Part shown: positions 8,194-17,288 of the stretch, in pieces | Layout of the letters: every line of letters starts with the position of its first letter | How positions within the stretch are numbered: position 1 is the stretch's first letter | Program-made: the position numbers and the translations under genes | Source: UBA5972 sp964600965 | GTDB taxonomy: Bacteria; Pseudomonadota; Alphaproteobacteria; Rhodobacterales; Rhodobacteraceae | Direction of reading: 5' to 3' | NCBI GenBank assembly: GCA_964600965.1 | Contig: CAZRLO010000004.1 | Location: 1 to 64,000, forward strand | DNA length: 64,000 bases | The notes under the pieces: generated by a model | Told to the model about the DNA's origin: nothing | The model's input: the letters and a program-made list of their open reading frames with translations, nothing else | The model's database searches: none

Positions 8194-10002
8194 ATGACAC
8201 GAATGCTCTTGCCGATGCCGCGTGGCCTTGTGGCGCTGATATTGCTGCTGAATTTCGCGTATGGCGCATCTGCGCAGCCCCAACACGCCATAGCTATGTA
8301 CGGCGACCCGGCCTTGCCCCCAGATTTTGTGTCGCTGCCCTACGCCAACCCGGATGCGCCAAAGGGCGGGCGAATCGCTTTTGGCGAACGCGGCGGCTTT
8401 GACGGGTTCAATCCCTACATCCGCAAGGGCCGCGCGCCCTGGGGCGTGCGCGTCCATGTTTACGAGACATTAATGGGGCGAAATTGGGACGAACCGTTCT
8501 CGTTATACGGCCTTTTGGCCGAATCGGTCGAGACCGGGGCGAATCGCGAATGGGTCGAATTCACGCTGCGTCCCGAGGCCCGGTTTTCGGACGGCTCCCC
8601 CGTCACGGTCGAAGACGTGATCTGGTCGTTTGAGACCCTCGCCACCAAGGGCGTGCCGCGTTACGCCAACGCCTGGGCCAAGGTCGCGAGCGCCCGCGCT
8701 ACCGGGCCACGCAGCGTCCGTTTCACCTTCAAGACGGTCGACCGGGAATTGCCGCTGATTCTGGGCCTGCGACCGGTCCTGAAAAAGGCCGATTGGGACG
8801 GAAGGGATTTCGCGGAAAGTTCGCTCGATATTCCCACCGGCAGCGGCCCCTATCTGGTGTCCGAATTCGAGACGAACCGCTTTATCACCTTCCGGCGCAA
8901 CCCGGATTACTGGGGTCGCGATCTGCCGTTCAATCGCGGGCGCCATAACCTTGACGAAATCCGGTACGAATATTTCAACGATGCTTCGGTGATATTCGAG
9001 GCATTCCGTGCCGGTGAAATATCGGTTTTTCGCGAACCGAACGCCCAGAAATGGCAGGACCAGTATGATTTTGCCGCCGTCCGGTCCGGCGAAATCGTCA
9101 AGTCCGAAATTCCGCACGGGCGGCCGTCGGGAATGCGGGGGTTCGTCTTCAACACAAGGCGGGCGATATTCGCCGATTGGCGGGTGCGCGATGCGCTGAT
9201 CCACGCGTTCAATTTCGAGTTCATCAATCAGGTCATCAACAAGGGACGATCCCCGCGCGCCACCAGTTTTTTCTCGAATTCCGAACTTGGCATGCGCGAA
9301 GGTCCGGCCAGCGGGCGGGTGCTGGAATTCCTGACGCCGTTTGCCGACACGCTTCTGCCGGGGGCGCTGGACGTCTATGCGCTGCCGGTCTCGCCGGGCA
9401 ACGAACGCAACCGCAAGAACCTGCGGTTCGCCGCCAGGCAGCTTGCGGCGGCGGGCTGGTCGGTGGACGATAGCGGCGTTCTTCGCAACGGTGAAGGGAC
9501 CGCGTTCACCTTCGAGATCATGCTGCGTTCGTCGGCAAACGAGGCCATCGCCAATATTTTTGCCGATGCCCTCAAGCGGCTGGGGATCGAGGTGACGCTG
9601 AAGTTGATTGATAATTCCCAGCACAAGCAGCGGCGGGATGTTTACGATTTCGACATGATGTTCAACGTCTGGAGCCTGTCGCTGTCGCCCGGCAACGAGC
9701 AGACACTCTATTGGGGGTCAGGTGGGGTCACGTCAGAGAAAACCCGTAATTTCATGGGCATGAGCGCACCCGCCGCCGATGCGATGATCCAGCGGATTCT
9801 GACCAGCGAAAGCCGCGAGGATTTCGTTGCCGCGACGCGCGCGCTTGACCGCGTGCTGACGACGGGCCGCTATGTGATCCCGATCTGGTACAATCGCGTC
9901 AGCCGTCTGGCGCATCGCCGCGAATTGCGGTTTTCCGCGCGATTGCCGGTCTATGGGGACTGGCTGGGCTTCCTGCCCGAAGTCTGGTGGTGGCAGGAAT
10001 AA
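8194..10002 (+). CDS. Periplasmic solute-binding protein, family 5 (YejA-like)
   Basis: This 602-residue extracellular solute-binding protein would capture peptides or similar solutes in the periplasm for an ABC importer. A signal peptide covers about residues 1-27 (PRGLVALILLLNFAYGASA, cleavage after ASA). SBP_bac_5 features follow: PKGGRIAFGERGGFDGFNPY, LYGLLAESVE, FTLRPEARFSDGSPVTVEDV near residue 130, and GSGPYLVSEFE. The length and the opening HAIAMYGDPALPPDFVSLPYANPDAPKGG (split by reading) fit the YejA subgroup associated with peptide uptake. No permease or ATPase gene lies beside it, which is unusual, since yejABEF genes normally cluster. The next gene is a convergent exporter with an intergenic repeat between. 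Its partners may be encoded elsewhere. Confidence 0.9.
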   Translation: MTRMLLPMPRGLVALILLLNFAYGASAQPQHAIAMYGDPALPPDFVSLPYANPDAPKGGRIAFGERGGFDGFNPYIRKGRAPWGVRVHVYETLMGRNWDEPFSLYGLLAESVETGANREWVEFTLRPEARFSDGSPVTVEDVIWSFETLATKGVPRYANAWAKVASARATGPRSVRFTFKTVDRELPLILGLRPVLKKADWDGRDFAESSLDIPTGSGPYLVSEFETNRFITFRRNPDYWGRDLPFNRGRHNLDEIRYEYFNDASVIFEAFRAGEISVFREPNAQKWQDQYDFAAVRSGEIVKSEIPHGRPSGMRGFVFNTRRAIFADWRVRDALIHAFNFEFINQVINKGRSPRATSFFSNSELGMREGPASGRVLEFLTPFADTLLPGALDVYALPVSPGNERNRKNLRFAARQLAAAGWSVDDSGVLRNGEGTAFTFEIMLRSSANEAIANIFADALKRLGIEVTLKLIDNSQHKQRRDVYDFDMMFNVWSLSLSPGNEQTLYWGSGGVTSEKTRNFMGMSAPAADAMIQRILTSESREDFVAATRALDRVLTTGRYVIPIWYNRVSRLAHRRELRFSARLPVYGDWLGFLPEVWWWQE

Positions 10003-10052
10003 TCCCGCCGCCACAACCACGCCCCGGTCGCCCGCAGGCCGGCGCCGGGACC

Positions 10053-10290
10053 CACGGACCCGAAAGACCGACCATTCCTTAATGAACGGTTCAGCAATCG
10101 CGGTGGTTCCAATCCTTCGGCTCGATCCCCTGCCGGACCTTGCTTCTATCGCCCACAGACCCGGGTATCGACGGGCCGTGGTCCGGCGAACGGGCACCAA
10201 TTTCTGCCACTTTATCCCGGCAAAACCTGCGCGACCTCAATTGTTTGCGCTTCCCTCGGCCAATTGCCGTGCCATGGGAGGGTCCAATGA
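10053..10290 (+). repeat. Interspersed intergenic repeat, copy 2 (longest)
   Basis: This is the longest copy of the repeat family. Its left half matches copy 1 (3420-3545). Its right half matches the inverted copy 3 at 29418-29580, including a 20-base exact reverse-complement match (GCCACTTTATCCCGGCAAAA at 10206-10225 versus 29510-29491) and a 15-base one (ATCGACGGGCCGTGG at 10168-10182 versus 29549-29535). It occupies most of the 490-base junction between the convergent solute-binding protein and LysE-type genes. No protein gene is seen in this gap. Confidence 0.75.
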
Positions 10291-10493
10291 GGCGCGGCCG
10301 GCAGAAGCTCCGTCTTCGCATGCAGTCGGGAAAACTCATAAGACAAGCGTATTGCGTTCAATCTGACGCAAGCGTTTTCGCAAAACGCGAATGGGTGCCT
10401 GGGCAAACAGGGGTTTCAGGTACCACCGGCCGAACCAGGAAAAAAGCAATCCGCTTCGGGACCGCAAGCCCGGCGAACACGCCGCCGCGCGGC

Positions 10494-11126
10494 TCATGCC
10501 CCGCCCGAAATTCCCGCCCTCAGTGGCCACAAAAGCCCGGCTGCGATCGTCCACATGGTCAGCCCGATCAACCCGTCGAAGATCCGCCACGCGCGCGCCG
10601 ATTGCATGATCGGGGAAAGCAGCCGCGCGCCATAGCCCAGCGCGAAGAAAAACGTGAAGGACGCCGCCGCCGCCGCGACGCCAAAGACCAGTTTCTGACC
10701 GCCTTCGGCAAATCCCGCCGAAACCGCGCCGATCAGGCCCAGCGTGTCCAGATAGACATGCGGGTTCAGCCATGTCAGCGCCAGCCCCGTCAGAATCACC
10801 GGCCGCAGCCCGGTCGCGTTCGCCGTGGTTTGCCCGACGGCATTGCCCCGGATCGCCGCCTTGAACCGCAACCCTCCGTAAACGATCAGGAACCCGGCCC
10901 CGGCCAGCGCCATGAAGTGCGGAAATTGCGGGGAAAGCGTCACCAGCCAGCCAAACCCCAGCACACCCAGCGTGATCAGGGCCGCATCCGATACCGCGCA
11001 AAGCAGGCAAAGCACGAAAACATGCCGCCCCAACATCCCCTGGCGCAGCACAAAGGCGTTTTGCGCACCTATGGCCAGTATCAGCGAAAGGGCGGTGAAA
11101 TACCCGGTCAGTGCCGCCGTGATCAT
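10494..11126 (-). CDS. LysE/ArgO-family amino-acid exporter
   Basis: This 210-residue membrane protein with about six hydrophobic helices belongs to the LysE/ArgO exporter family, which extrudes arginine, lysine or related amino acids. Diagnostic features are the N-terminal GYFTALSLILAIGAQNAFVL with the conserved GAQNAFVLRQG stretch, followed by CAVSDAALITLGVLGFG (the SDAxLI element) and ALTWLNPHVYLDTLGLIG (the LNPHVYLD motif). GAQNAFVLRQG and LNPHVYLDTL point to ArgO rather than to RhtB homologues. Its start overlaps the DUF502 stop by four bases, so the two are probably co-transcribed and coupled. The gene ends about 200 bases from repeat copy 2. The precise substrate is not determined by sequence. 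Confidence 0.9.
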   Translation of the reverse strand: MITAALTGYFTALSLILAIGAQNAFVLRQGMLGRHVFVLCLLCAVSDAALITLGVLGFGWLVTLSPQFPHFMALAGAGFLIVYGGLRFKAAIRGNAVGQTTANATGLRPVILTGLALTWLNPHVYLDTLGLIGAVSAGFAEGGQKLVFGVAAAAASFTFFFALGYGARLLSPIMQSARAWRIFDGLIGLTMWTIAAGLLWPLRAGISGGA

Positions 11127-11842
11127 TTTCCGGCGGGCGGATTGCCGGCATCAACCAGCGCTTTCATTTCCTCTTTGGACGGCGGGCTGACAAGCCCGGC
11201 CGAAATCACCAGCTTGGCGGCCGTTTCGACATCCATATCCAAGAGGATAACGTCCTTTTTCGGCACAAACAGCAAAAATCCCGAGGTCGGGTTCGGCGTG
11301 GTCGGCAGAAAGACCGACAGAAACGCCTCGTCGCCGGGCAACCGCTCCAGAACCTCGCCCTTTGTGGCGGTCGAGACAAACGCCACCGCCCAGATACCCT
11401 TGCGCGGATATTCGACAAGGCAGGCGTGCTCGAACGAATTGTTCGACTGGCTCAGGATGGTTTCCGCGATCTGTTTCAGCCCGTTATAGATCGAACGAAC
11501 CACCGGCATGCGGTCGACCACCCGCTCGGCGCGGTTCAGAATGGCGCGACCCAGCAGCCCCTTGGCCAGCGATCCCACGAATACCGTGAAGACCAGAAAC
11601 ACGATGACGCCGTAGCCTTTGACGTTGATGCCAAGATAGGGCCGCGGCTGATAGCGTTCGGGCACCAGTGGCAGAACCCAGCCGTCGATCAGTCCGACGA
11701 ACCACCAGATCAGATAGGCAGTCAAGAAAACCGGCGCGACCACGATGATGCCGGTCAGGAAATTCGCCCGCAACGTCCCGAACAGGCTGGCGCGGCGCAC
11801 TTCTCGGCGGCGTCGTCGGGCTTTCTTGCGGTCGGTTGACAT
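11123..11842 (-). CDS. DUF502 family inner-membrane protein
   Basis: This 239-residue protein has a strongly basic N-terminus (DRKKARRRRREVRR), followed by two membrane helices at about residues 28-52 (TGIIVVAPVFLTAYLIWWFV) and 78-100 (GYGVIVFLVFTVFVGSLAKG). A soluble domain follows with the DUF502 landmarks DRMPVVRSIYNGLKQIAETI and VFLPTTPNPTSGFLLFVPKK. The TPNPTSGFL and VRSIYxxxKQ elements make the family call firm. No biochemical role is established for the family; it is a conserved integral membrane protein in proteobacteria and plants. The gene heads a coupled pair with the downstream amino-acid exporter, which may hint at a linked transport or envelope role, but this is inference only. 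Confidence 0.9.
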   Translation of the reverse strand: MSTDRKKARRRRREVRRASLFGTLRANFLTGIIVVAPVFLTAYLIWWFVGLIDGWVLPLVPERYQPRPYLGINVKGYGVIVFLVFTVFVGSLAKGLLGRAILNRAERVVDRMPVVRSIYNGLKQIAETILSQSNNSFEHACLVEYPRKGIWAVAFVSTATKGEVLERLPGDEAFLSVFLPTTPNPTSGFLLFVPKKDVILLDMDVETAAKLVISAGLVSPPSKEEMKALVDAGNPPAGK

Positions 11843-11912
11843 GCCTGATCCGTCTCAAGGGTAGGGGCGTATGTAAAGACGCGGACGCCGCAGGGCAATG
11901 GTGGCGGTCGAA

Positions 11913-12845
11913 TTAACCGCCTGAAGTTGTGCGCAATTGAACGAGTTCCTGCGCCACCCGCGCCGCAAGCCGCGCATTGTTGCGCACCAGTGCGATGTTG
12001 GCGGCAAGCGATCGCCCATCCGTCAGAGTGTGGATGCGCTCCAGCAGAAACGGCGTCACGGCCTTTTGCGCGATGTTCCGGGCATCGGCATCGGCCAGGG
12101 CCCTGTCGATGATCGGGTTGATGATCGCGGGCGGAATTTCATCGGGCTTAGGGATCGGGTTGGCCACAAGCTGACCGCCGGGCACACCAATTTCCGCGCG
12201 CAGGACATGCGCCCGGGCAATCGTCGCGGGATCGTCCATGCGCTGCGGTGAAATCAGCCCGGAATCGCGGCTCCAGAACGCGGGAAAGGCGTCTTGCCCG
12301 AAGGTGATGACCGGCACGCCCAGGGTTTCGAGCATTTCCAGCGTCTTGGGCAGGTCCAGAATCGCCTTGGCGCCCGCAGCGACCACCGTCACGGCGGATT
12401 GCGACAATTCCTGAAGATCGGCGGAGATGTCGAAACTGTTGGCCGCGCCGCGATGCACCCCGCCGATGCCCCCGGTAGCAAAGACGTCGATGCCCGCCAC
12501 CCGGGCGCAGATCATCGTCGCCGCGACCGTGGTGGCGCCGCTGCGCCCCTGTGCCATGCACACCGCCAGATCGGCGCGGCTGAGCTTGGCGACGTCGCGC
12601 GCCTTTGCCAGCGTCTCCAACTCGGCCATTTCCAGCCCGACATGAATGCGCCCGCCAAGCACCGCGATCGTCGCGGGCACCGCGCCTGCGTCGACCACCT
12701 GTGCCTCGACGGCCTGTGCGGTTTGAAAATTGGCCGGAAACGGCATGCCGTGGGTGATGATCGTGCTTTCCAACGCCACCAGCGGTTCGCCGTTCCGCCG
12801 GGCGTTTTGCACCGCACCGGAATAGGTCACGCCCAGTTCTGTCAT
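11913..12845 (-). CDS. psuG: Pseudouridine-5'-phosphate glycosidase
   Basis: This 310-residue enzyme is predicted to cleave pseudouridine 5'-phosphate reversibly to uracil and ribose 5-phosphate, breaking the C-C glycosidic bond. The N-terminal VALESTIITHGMPFP is the family signature. KLSRADLAVCMAQGRSGATT carries the lysine region, ATGGIGGVHRGA and SFDISADLQELSQSAVTVV the substrate-site blocks, and VANPIPKPDEIP sits near the C-terminus. The start at 12845 overlaps the upstream kinase stop as ATGA, which selects it over longer in-frame options. With the kinase it forms a complete pseudouridine salvage unit: the kinase phosphorylates and PsuG cleaves. Length and motif order are complete, so the identification is firm. 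Confidence 0.95.
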   Translation of the reverse strand: MTELGVTYSGAVQNARRNGEPLVALESTIITHGMPFPANFQTAQAVEAQVVDAGAVPATIAVLGGRIHVGLEMAELETLAKARDVAKLSRADLAVCMAQGRSGATTVAATMICARVAGIDVFATGGIGGVHRGAANSFDISADLQELSQSAVTVVAAGAKAILDLPKTLEMLETLGVPVITFGQDAFPAFWSRDSGLISPQRMDDPATIARAHVLRAEIGVPGGQLVANPIPKPDEIPPAIINPIIDRALADADARNIAQKAVTPFLLERIHTLTDGRSLAANIALVRNNARLAARVAQELVQLRTTSGG

Positions 12846-13729
12846 GCGACGCTCGCGATATGGCGCGCGGTGAAATCCAGCGCCGTTTGCAACGCCGCGG
12901 CACCGGTCTCGCCCCTGAATTCCGCCGCGATATGGGCCGCCATCAGGGCATCGCCCGACCCGGTAACCCGCGCCACCCGCACCTTGGCGGGCAGGCGGGT
13001 CTCGACCCGATCCGGGCAGGCGATGCTTGCGGCATTCGCGCCGTCGGTCACCAATGCGCGGCCCGCCCCGCCGGCCACCAGTGCCCGCGCGGCATCCGCC
13101 GTTGCCACATGCGCCGCCCCGCTCAGAAGGTTGGCTTCGATCAGGTTGACATAAAGCGTCACGCCGGGATGCGAAAGAAACGGGCGCAGCCGCACGGCCT
13201 TGCCGGGCGAGGCCGGCGCGATCCGCAGATCGGCCGCCGCAAGATGCGCCCCCCCGGCGATTTCGGCCAGCAGATCCGCCGTCAGATTGCCGTCCAGCGC
13301 CACCATCCCGGTCCAGGGGTTGTCGGGGCTTGCCAGCCTGCCATCGCGCAGCGGGTCCAGAATCGCGGCACCCGCGGCTTCCAGCGTGTGGGCATCGGCA
13401 ATGGCCGCGATCAGGCCGTCGGGGGATTCGATGGCCATATAGCGGTCGGTCGGTCGGCTCTTGGCGACGTGAATGTCGTCGCCGATCAGCCCCATTTCGC
13501 GCAGGCGCGCGGCAAGTTCCGCGCCCTCGGCATCGTCGCCAAGCGCCGACAGCAGCGCCGGGCGCAGGCCCAGACCGCAAAGCGCCATGGCAACGTTCAA
13601 GGCCACCCCGCCGGGATGGCGCGAAATCCGGCCCGGAACATCGCTGCCGGCCGCCATTTCGCCCGCACTGTGCCCGATCACGTCCCACAGGACCGAGCCA
13701 ATGCACAGGATATCCGGCTTTTTGGTCAT
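12842..13729 (-). CDS. psuK: PfkB-family sugar kinase, probable pseudouridine kinase
   Basis: This 295-residue ribokinase-fold kinase has N-terminal CIGSVLWDVIGHS and PGGVALNVAMALCGLG (the substrate-side PfkB signature 1 region) and C-terminal ARVTGSGDALMAAHIAAEF, which contains the GxGD anion-hole/catalytic aspartate motif of PfkB signature 2. Placement directly upstream of, and ATGA-coupled to, psuG makes pseudouridine kinase the best substrate assignment; PfkB sequence alone would not tell it from ribokinase or adenosine kinase. The ATG at 13729 (MTKKPDILCIG) was chosen because the kinase fold starts immediately; a start 76 codons upstream would give an unrelated leader. A promoter should lie in the 250-base gap towards rpsB, which reads away. 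Confidence 0.88.
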   Translation of the reverse strand: MTKKPDILCIGSVLWDVIGHSAGEMAAGSDVPGRISRHPGGVALNVAMALCGLGLRPALLSALGDDAEGAELAARLREMGLIGDDIHVAKSRPTDRYMAIESPDGLIAAIADAHTLEAAGAAILDPLRDGRLASPDNPWTGMVALDGNLTADLLAEIAGGAHLAAADLRIAPASPGKAVRLRPFLSHPGVTLYVNLIEANLLSGAAHVATADAARALVAGGAGRALVTDGANAASIACPDRVETRLPAKVRVARVTGSGDALMAAHIAAEFRGETGAAALQTALDFTARHIASVA

Positions 13730-13982
13730 GCCGCAACTTGTGCCCGGCGCGGCCCAAGTTGCAACCCCTGCATCATTGTTCCCGAAATACTCGCCCCAAT
13801 TTGGCGCCACGCATGAATTCCCCGCACCAAAGGCCTTGCACCCGCCGGTGCTTTGCCCTAAATCACCGCGCATCAAATCCACAGGCGGGTCTTGCGGGTT
13901 TCGGGACAGACATCCCCGACGCTCCACCGGTTGGGCACATGCTCTTCTCCCGCTCAAGGTTCAAACCGGAAAGGAAACGACA

Positions 13983-14759
13983 ATGGCTCTGCCAGAGTTT
14001 ACATTGCGCCAATTGCTTGAAGCAGGCGTACATTACGGCCACCAGACACATCGCTGGAACCCGCGCATGGATCAATACATCTATGGCGCCAAAGGCGGCA
14101 TTCACATCATGGACCTGACACAGACGGTCCCGTTGCTGGATGCGGCCCTGAACGCGGTGCGTGAAACCGTCGCCAAGAACGGGCGCATTCTGTTCGTGGC
14201 CACCAAGCGGCAGGCGCAAAAGGCCATTGCCGATGCCGCCGAGCGTTCGGCGCAATATTACATGAATCACCGCTGGCTGGGCGGCACGCTGACCAACTGG
14301 CAAACCGTCTCCAAATCGATTCAGCGCCTGAAAGCGATCGACGAACAGATGGTCGAGGGGGCGGACGGGCTGACCAAGAAGGAACGTCTGGGCATCGAGC
14401 GCGAGCAGAACAAATTACAGGCGTCCCTGGGCGGCATTCGCGAAATGGGCGGCGTGCCTGATCTGGTCGTGGTGATCGACACCAACAAAGAGGCGCTGGC
14501 CGTGGCCGAAGCCAACAAGCTGGGCATCCCGGTCGTCGCGGTTCTGGACAGCAATTCCTCGCCCGCGGGCATCGATTTTCCGATCCCCGGCAACGATGAC
14601 GCGGCGCGCGCCATCGCGCTTTACTGCGATCTGATTGCCCGCGCGGCGCTGGATGGCATGACCGCGCAGATGGGTTCGCGCGGGGTCGATGTCGGCGCGC
14701 TGAGCGAAGCCCCGGTCGAAGAGGCCGTGGCCGAAACGCCGGCGACCGCCGAAACCTGA
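13983..14759 (+). CDS. rpsB: 30S ribosomal protein S2
   Basis: This 258-residue small-subunit ribosomal protein is needed for S1 binding and initiation. It shows the full S2 pattern: ALPEFTLRQLLEAGVHYGHQ at the N-terminus, WNPRMDQYIYGAKGGIHIMD, FVATKRQAQKAIADAA, YYMNHRWLGGTLTNWQTV, and the C-terminal VPVVAVLDSNSSPAGIDFPI and IPGNDDAARAIALYCDLI elements. The start at 13983 has a purine-rich Shine-Dalgarno (GGAAAGGA) five to nine bases upstream. The acidic/alanine-rich tail (EAPVEEAVAETPATAET) is normal for alphaproteobacteria. tsf follows after 92 bases on the same strand, the standard rpsB-tsf operon. Confidence 0.99.
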   Translation: MALPEFTLRQLLEAGVHYGHQTHRWNPRMDQYIYGAKGGIHIMDLTQTVPLLDAALNAVRETVAKNGRILFVATKRQAQKAIADAAERSAQYYMNHRWLGGTLTNWQTVSKSIQRLKAIDEQMVEGADGLTKKERLGIEREQNKLQASLGGIREMGGVPDLVVVIDTNKEALAVAEANKLGIPVVAVLDSNSSPAGIDFPIPGNDDAARAIALYCDLIARAALDGMTAQMGSRGVDVGALSEAPVEEAVAETPATAET

Positions 14760-14785
14760 CCGGCCGCCGCTCAACGGCCATGAAA

Positions 14786-14810
14786 CGGGGCAGGGGCGAC
14801 CGGTGCCCCG
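14786..14810 (+). other. Hairpin between rpsB and tsf
   Basis: Seven-base-pair perfect stem CGGGGCA/TGCCCCG around an 11-base GC-rich loop in the 92-base rpsB-tsf spacer. It is followed by CTCTAGCAATC rather than a U run, so it is not a clear terminator. It could be an attenuator or processing site that sets S2 versus EF-Ts levels, or may only stabilise the mRNA. Confidence 0.4.
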
Positions 14811-14851
14811 CTCTAGCAATCAGACAAACCTCCCAATGAAGGAGAAACCAG

Positions 14852-15727
14852 ATGGCGATTACAGCTAAAATGGTGAAAGAGCTGCGTGACGTATCGGGCG
14901 CCGGCATGATGGACGCCAAGCGCGCCCTGACGGAGACCGAGGGCGAAATGGAGGCGGCGATCGACTGGCTCAGGACCAAGGGTCTGGCCAAGGCCGCGAA
15001 AAAATCGGGCCGCACCGCCGCCGAAGGGCTGGTAGGGGTCGCGACCGAAGGCGGCGTCGGGGTGGTGGTCGAGGTGAACTCGGAAACCGATTTCGTCGCC
15101 AAGAATTCGGAATTTCAGGAAATGGTGGCCGGCATTACCCAGGCCGCCCTTGGCGTCGACGATCTGGACGCGCTGATCGCGGCCGATCTGAACGGCAAAC
15201 CGGTCGGCGATGCCGTCACCGAGAAAGTCGGCACCATCGGCGAAAACATGTCGGTGCGGCGCATGGCCCGGCTCGACGGGGATGCGGTGGCCAGCTACGT
15301 TCACAACGCCGCCGCGCCCGGCATGGGCAAGATCGGCGTGCTGGTGGCGCTGAAAGGCACGGACAACGGCATCGGCAAGCAGATCGCCATGCACGTCGCG
15401 GCCGCCAACCCGGCATCGCTGTCGGAATCCGATCTCGATGCGGCGCTGGTCGAACGTGAAAAGGCAGTCCTGACCGAACAGGCGCGCGAAAGCGGCAAGC
15501 CCGACAACATCATCGAGAACATGATCAAGGGCCGGATGAAGAAGTATTTCGAGGAAGTCACCCTGCTGAACCAGAAATTCGTGATCAACCCCGATGTGAC
15601 GGTCGCGCAGGCCGCGACCGAAGCCGGGGCCGAGGTTCTGGGCTTCGTACGGCTGGAAGTCGGCGAAGGGATCGAAAAAAAGACCGAAGATTTTGCCGCC
15701 GAAGTCGCGAAAACCATGGGCGGCTGA
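14852..15727 (+). CDS. tsf: Translation elongation factor Ts
   Basis: EF-Ts is the nucleotide exchange factor that releases GDP from EF-Tu. The 291-residue protein has the UBA-like N-terminus AITAKMVKELRDVSGAGMMD and AKRALTETEGEMEAAIDWL, then the hallmark TDFVAKNSEFQEMV near residue 80. The core and C-terminal KFVINPDVTVAQAA and AEVLGFVRLEVGEGIEKK match the family. The start has a strong AAGGAG Shine-Dalgarno eight bases upstream (AATGAAGGAGAAACCAG). It is the second gene of the rpsB-tsf operon and is followed by a clear rho-independent terminator. Nothing unusual is seen. Confidence 0.99.
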   Translation: MAITAKMVKELRDVSGAGMMDAKRALTETEGEMEAAIDWLRTKGLAKAAKKSGRTAAEGLVGVATEGGVGVVVEVNSETDFVAKNSEFQEMVAGITQAALGVDDLDALIAADLNGKPVGDAVTEKVGTIGENMSVRRMARLDGDAVASYVHNAAAPGMGKIGVLVALKGTDNGIGKQIAMHVAAANPASLSESDLDAALVEREKAVLTEQARESGKPDNIIENMIKGRMKKYFEEVTLLNQKFVINPDVTVAQAATEAGAEVLGFVRLEVGEGIEKKTEDFAAEVAKTMGG

Positions 15728-15749
15728 TCAACCCGGGCCTGTTACCGCG

Positions 15750-15781
15750 AAAAGCCCCGGTCGTGTCCGGGGCTTTTTTTG
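15750..15781 (+). terminator. Rho-independent terminator of rpsB-tsf
   Basis: GC-rich stem AAGCCCCGG/CCGGGGCTT with a six-base loop (TCGTGT), followed by a run of seven or more T. It sits 23 bases after the tsf stop and is a strong plus-strand terminator. Confidence 0.92.
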
Positions 15782-16305
15782 TTGGGTCCACACCACTTAT
15801 TCCGCCCCAACAGCGCCGAAAGCACCGCCGCAAATCGTCTGCCCGCCCCGATGGGAAGGCATTTTGCGGTGGTGTGCATTTTCTAAGGCTCTTTCGGCGA
15901 AAGAGAGGTAAAGCGGCGATCATCAAAGGTGCATCGCCAAGTCGGCAGGCAGGCGATCTCCGGGTTTGCGCGTGGTCACAAGGCAATTCGGAAAAGTGGA
16001 AACTTCCACAGCTTACAGCAACGAACAAAGGAAAACGGCGCCGGATCAACCGACGCCGTTATCCCGTCTCAGCAATCGGTCTTTGAAGAGGGAACCTCAA
16101 AGCGACAGATCGACCAGGCGGGAGACCAAAAGAACTATTCATCCGGCGACCCCCGAAGCCCCCTGCAACCGGAAATTCCCGGTCTTGCAAAAAACTCCAC
16201 GCTCCCTGGCATCAATAGCCACCACTCTTGGAACAGGGGCACCATGCCTTACGTAGCGTTAGGCGGAAAGTAACGGATACCCTACCTTTGCGCCAAATGT
16301 CGGGG
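15782..16305. other. 524-base gap without a convincing gene
   Basis: No reading frame here has family resemblance or a good ribosome site. The gap holds a minus-strand terminator-like hairpin at 16034-16060, which implies that the luxR transcript runs about 245 bases past its stop. It also holds an imperfect direct repeat near the luxR stop (GGATACCCTACCTTTGCG at about 16275 and GGAATACCTTACCTTCGCC at about 16318, the second partly inside luxR). A small RNA in this 3' region is possible but not supported. Confidence 0.4.
16034..16060 (-). terminator. Probable minus-strand terminator downstream of luxR
   Basis: Seven-base-pair stem AACGGCG/CGCCGTT with a 13-base loop. On the minus strand it continues as TTTTCCTTTG, a broken U tract. 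No other minus-strand gene lies between it and luxR, so it may end the luxR transcript 245 bases after the stop codon. Confidence 0.4.
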
Positions 16306-17109
16306 TCACGAAGTAGGGAATACCTTACCTTCGCCGGTTTTCTCGCGCTCAAATAGGAAAAACTGATTCTGGACCGACGCTTTCAGGACCGCCTGCGCGG
16401 TGGTGTCGGCGTTGAGGTTGGCGCGGGCCAGCCGCAGATGTTTTTCGATCGTCGCCTGATTGAGCCCCATGATCATGGCGATTTCCTGCGCGGTCTTGCC
16501 ATCGGCCACCCATTGCAGCACTTCGCGCTGGCGCTCGGTCAGGGGCGTGCTCTGCCGTTCAAAGGGCAGGCTGGCGATCTTCTGGTCCATCACCAGGTTC
16601 AGGATTTCGATCTTCGCACCATGGCGCGCCCAGATCACCTCGACATCCGCCTGATCCAGACCGGCGCGGGCGCAAAGACCGATGGCGGATTTGCTGCGCT
16701 CGGTCGCCTGGGCAAAGCTGATCGAATAACCGGCATGCACGCCCATCCGTACGTTGAGATCAAGGATCTTGTTTTCGTTGTCGGTATTCCTGCCAGCCCT
16801 GCGCCGGTCTTCGGCCCATTGCCAGCTACAGGCCCCCACATGGCCCATGGACCAGATCGCCATTGGCGCGTGAATATAGAGCGCTTCGCCGAAAAACAGA
16901 TCGATATAGGATTTGTCGTGGTTGGTCAGCACGATCGAATCCGAGATGTCGCCGAACTTGCCTCGCGTGTGAAACCGGTTGGCCCCGTAGATCATCCGGT
17001 CAAAGCCGAATTCCGCCATCTTGGCGACATGCAGCGCCCAGACCTGTTCGATGCGCGTGCAGTTCAGCACTTCGCCGACATGATCGAGATCGGATTTCAT
17101 AACAGGCAT
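16306..17109 (-). CDS. LuxR-family regulator with autoinducer-binding-like domain
   Basis: This 267-residue regulator has an N-terminal sensor domain of the autoinducer-binding type (about residues 20-180) and a C-terminal LuxR helix-turn-helix. The HTH reads LTERQREVLQWVADGKTAQ, EIAMIMGLNQATIEKHLRLA and NLNADTTAQAVLKA at about residues 192-250. In the sensor domain the position where acyl-homoserine-lactone binders usually read I-D-P appears as YIHAPMAIW (tentative alignment). The invariant aspartate thus seems absent and the ligand may not be a classical lactone. No luxI-type synthase is in the window, so this is a LuxR solo. It is divergent from a TPP enzyme 180 bases away, a candidate target. 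Confidence 0.82.
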   Translation of the reverse strand: MPVMKSDLDHVGEVLNCTRIEQVWALHVAKMAEFGFDRMIYGANRFHTRGKFGDISDSIVLTNHDKSYIDLFFGEALYIHAPMAIWSMGHVGACSWQWAEDRRRAGRNTDNENKILDLNVRMGVHAGYSISFAQATERSKSAIGLCARAGLDQADVEVIWARHGAKIEILNLVMDQKIASLPFERQSTPLTERQREVLQWVADGKTAQEIAMIMGLNQATIEKHLRLARANLNADTTAQAVLKASVQNQFFLFEREKTGEGKVFPTS

Positions 17110-17288
17110 CAGCAGACATTGACCAGAGCGGAACCAGTATCCTATCGGAGTTCACTCGCGATTGTCGAGCCGTTCTCGCAATCAAGACATGCCACGCCTA
17201 ACGGCCGGTTTCGCGTACATTCCGCTGGCAACCCGATTTGTGGCTGTCTAACCTGCGCCAAAGACGAGCCGAAACATGGGATCAAAAT

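Noticed and set aside
15929..16273. Frames in the gap between tsf and luxR
   Set aside because: No ribosome site, no motifs, Arg/Lys-rich random composition.
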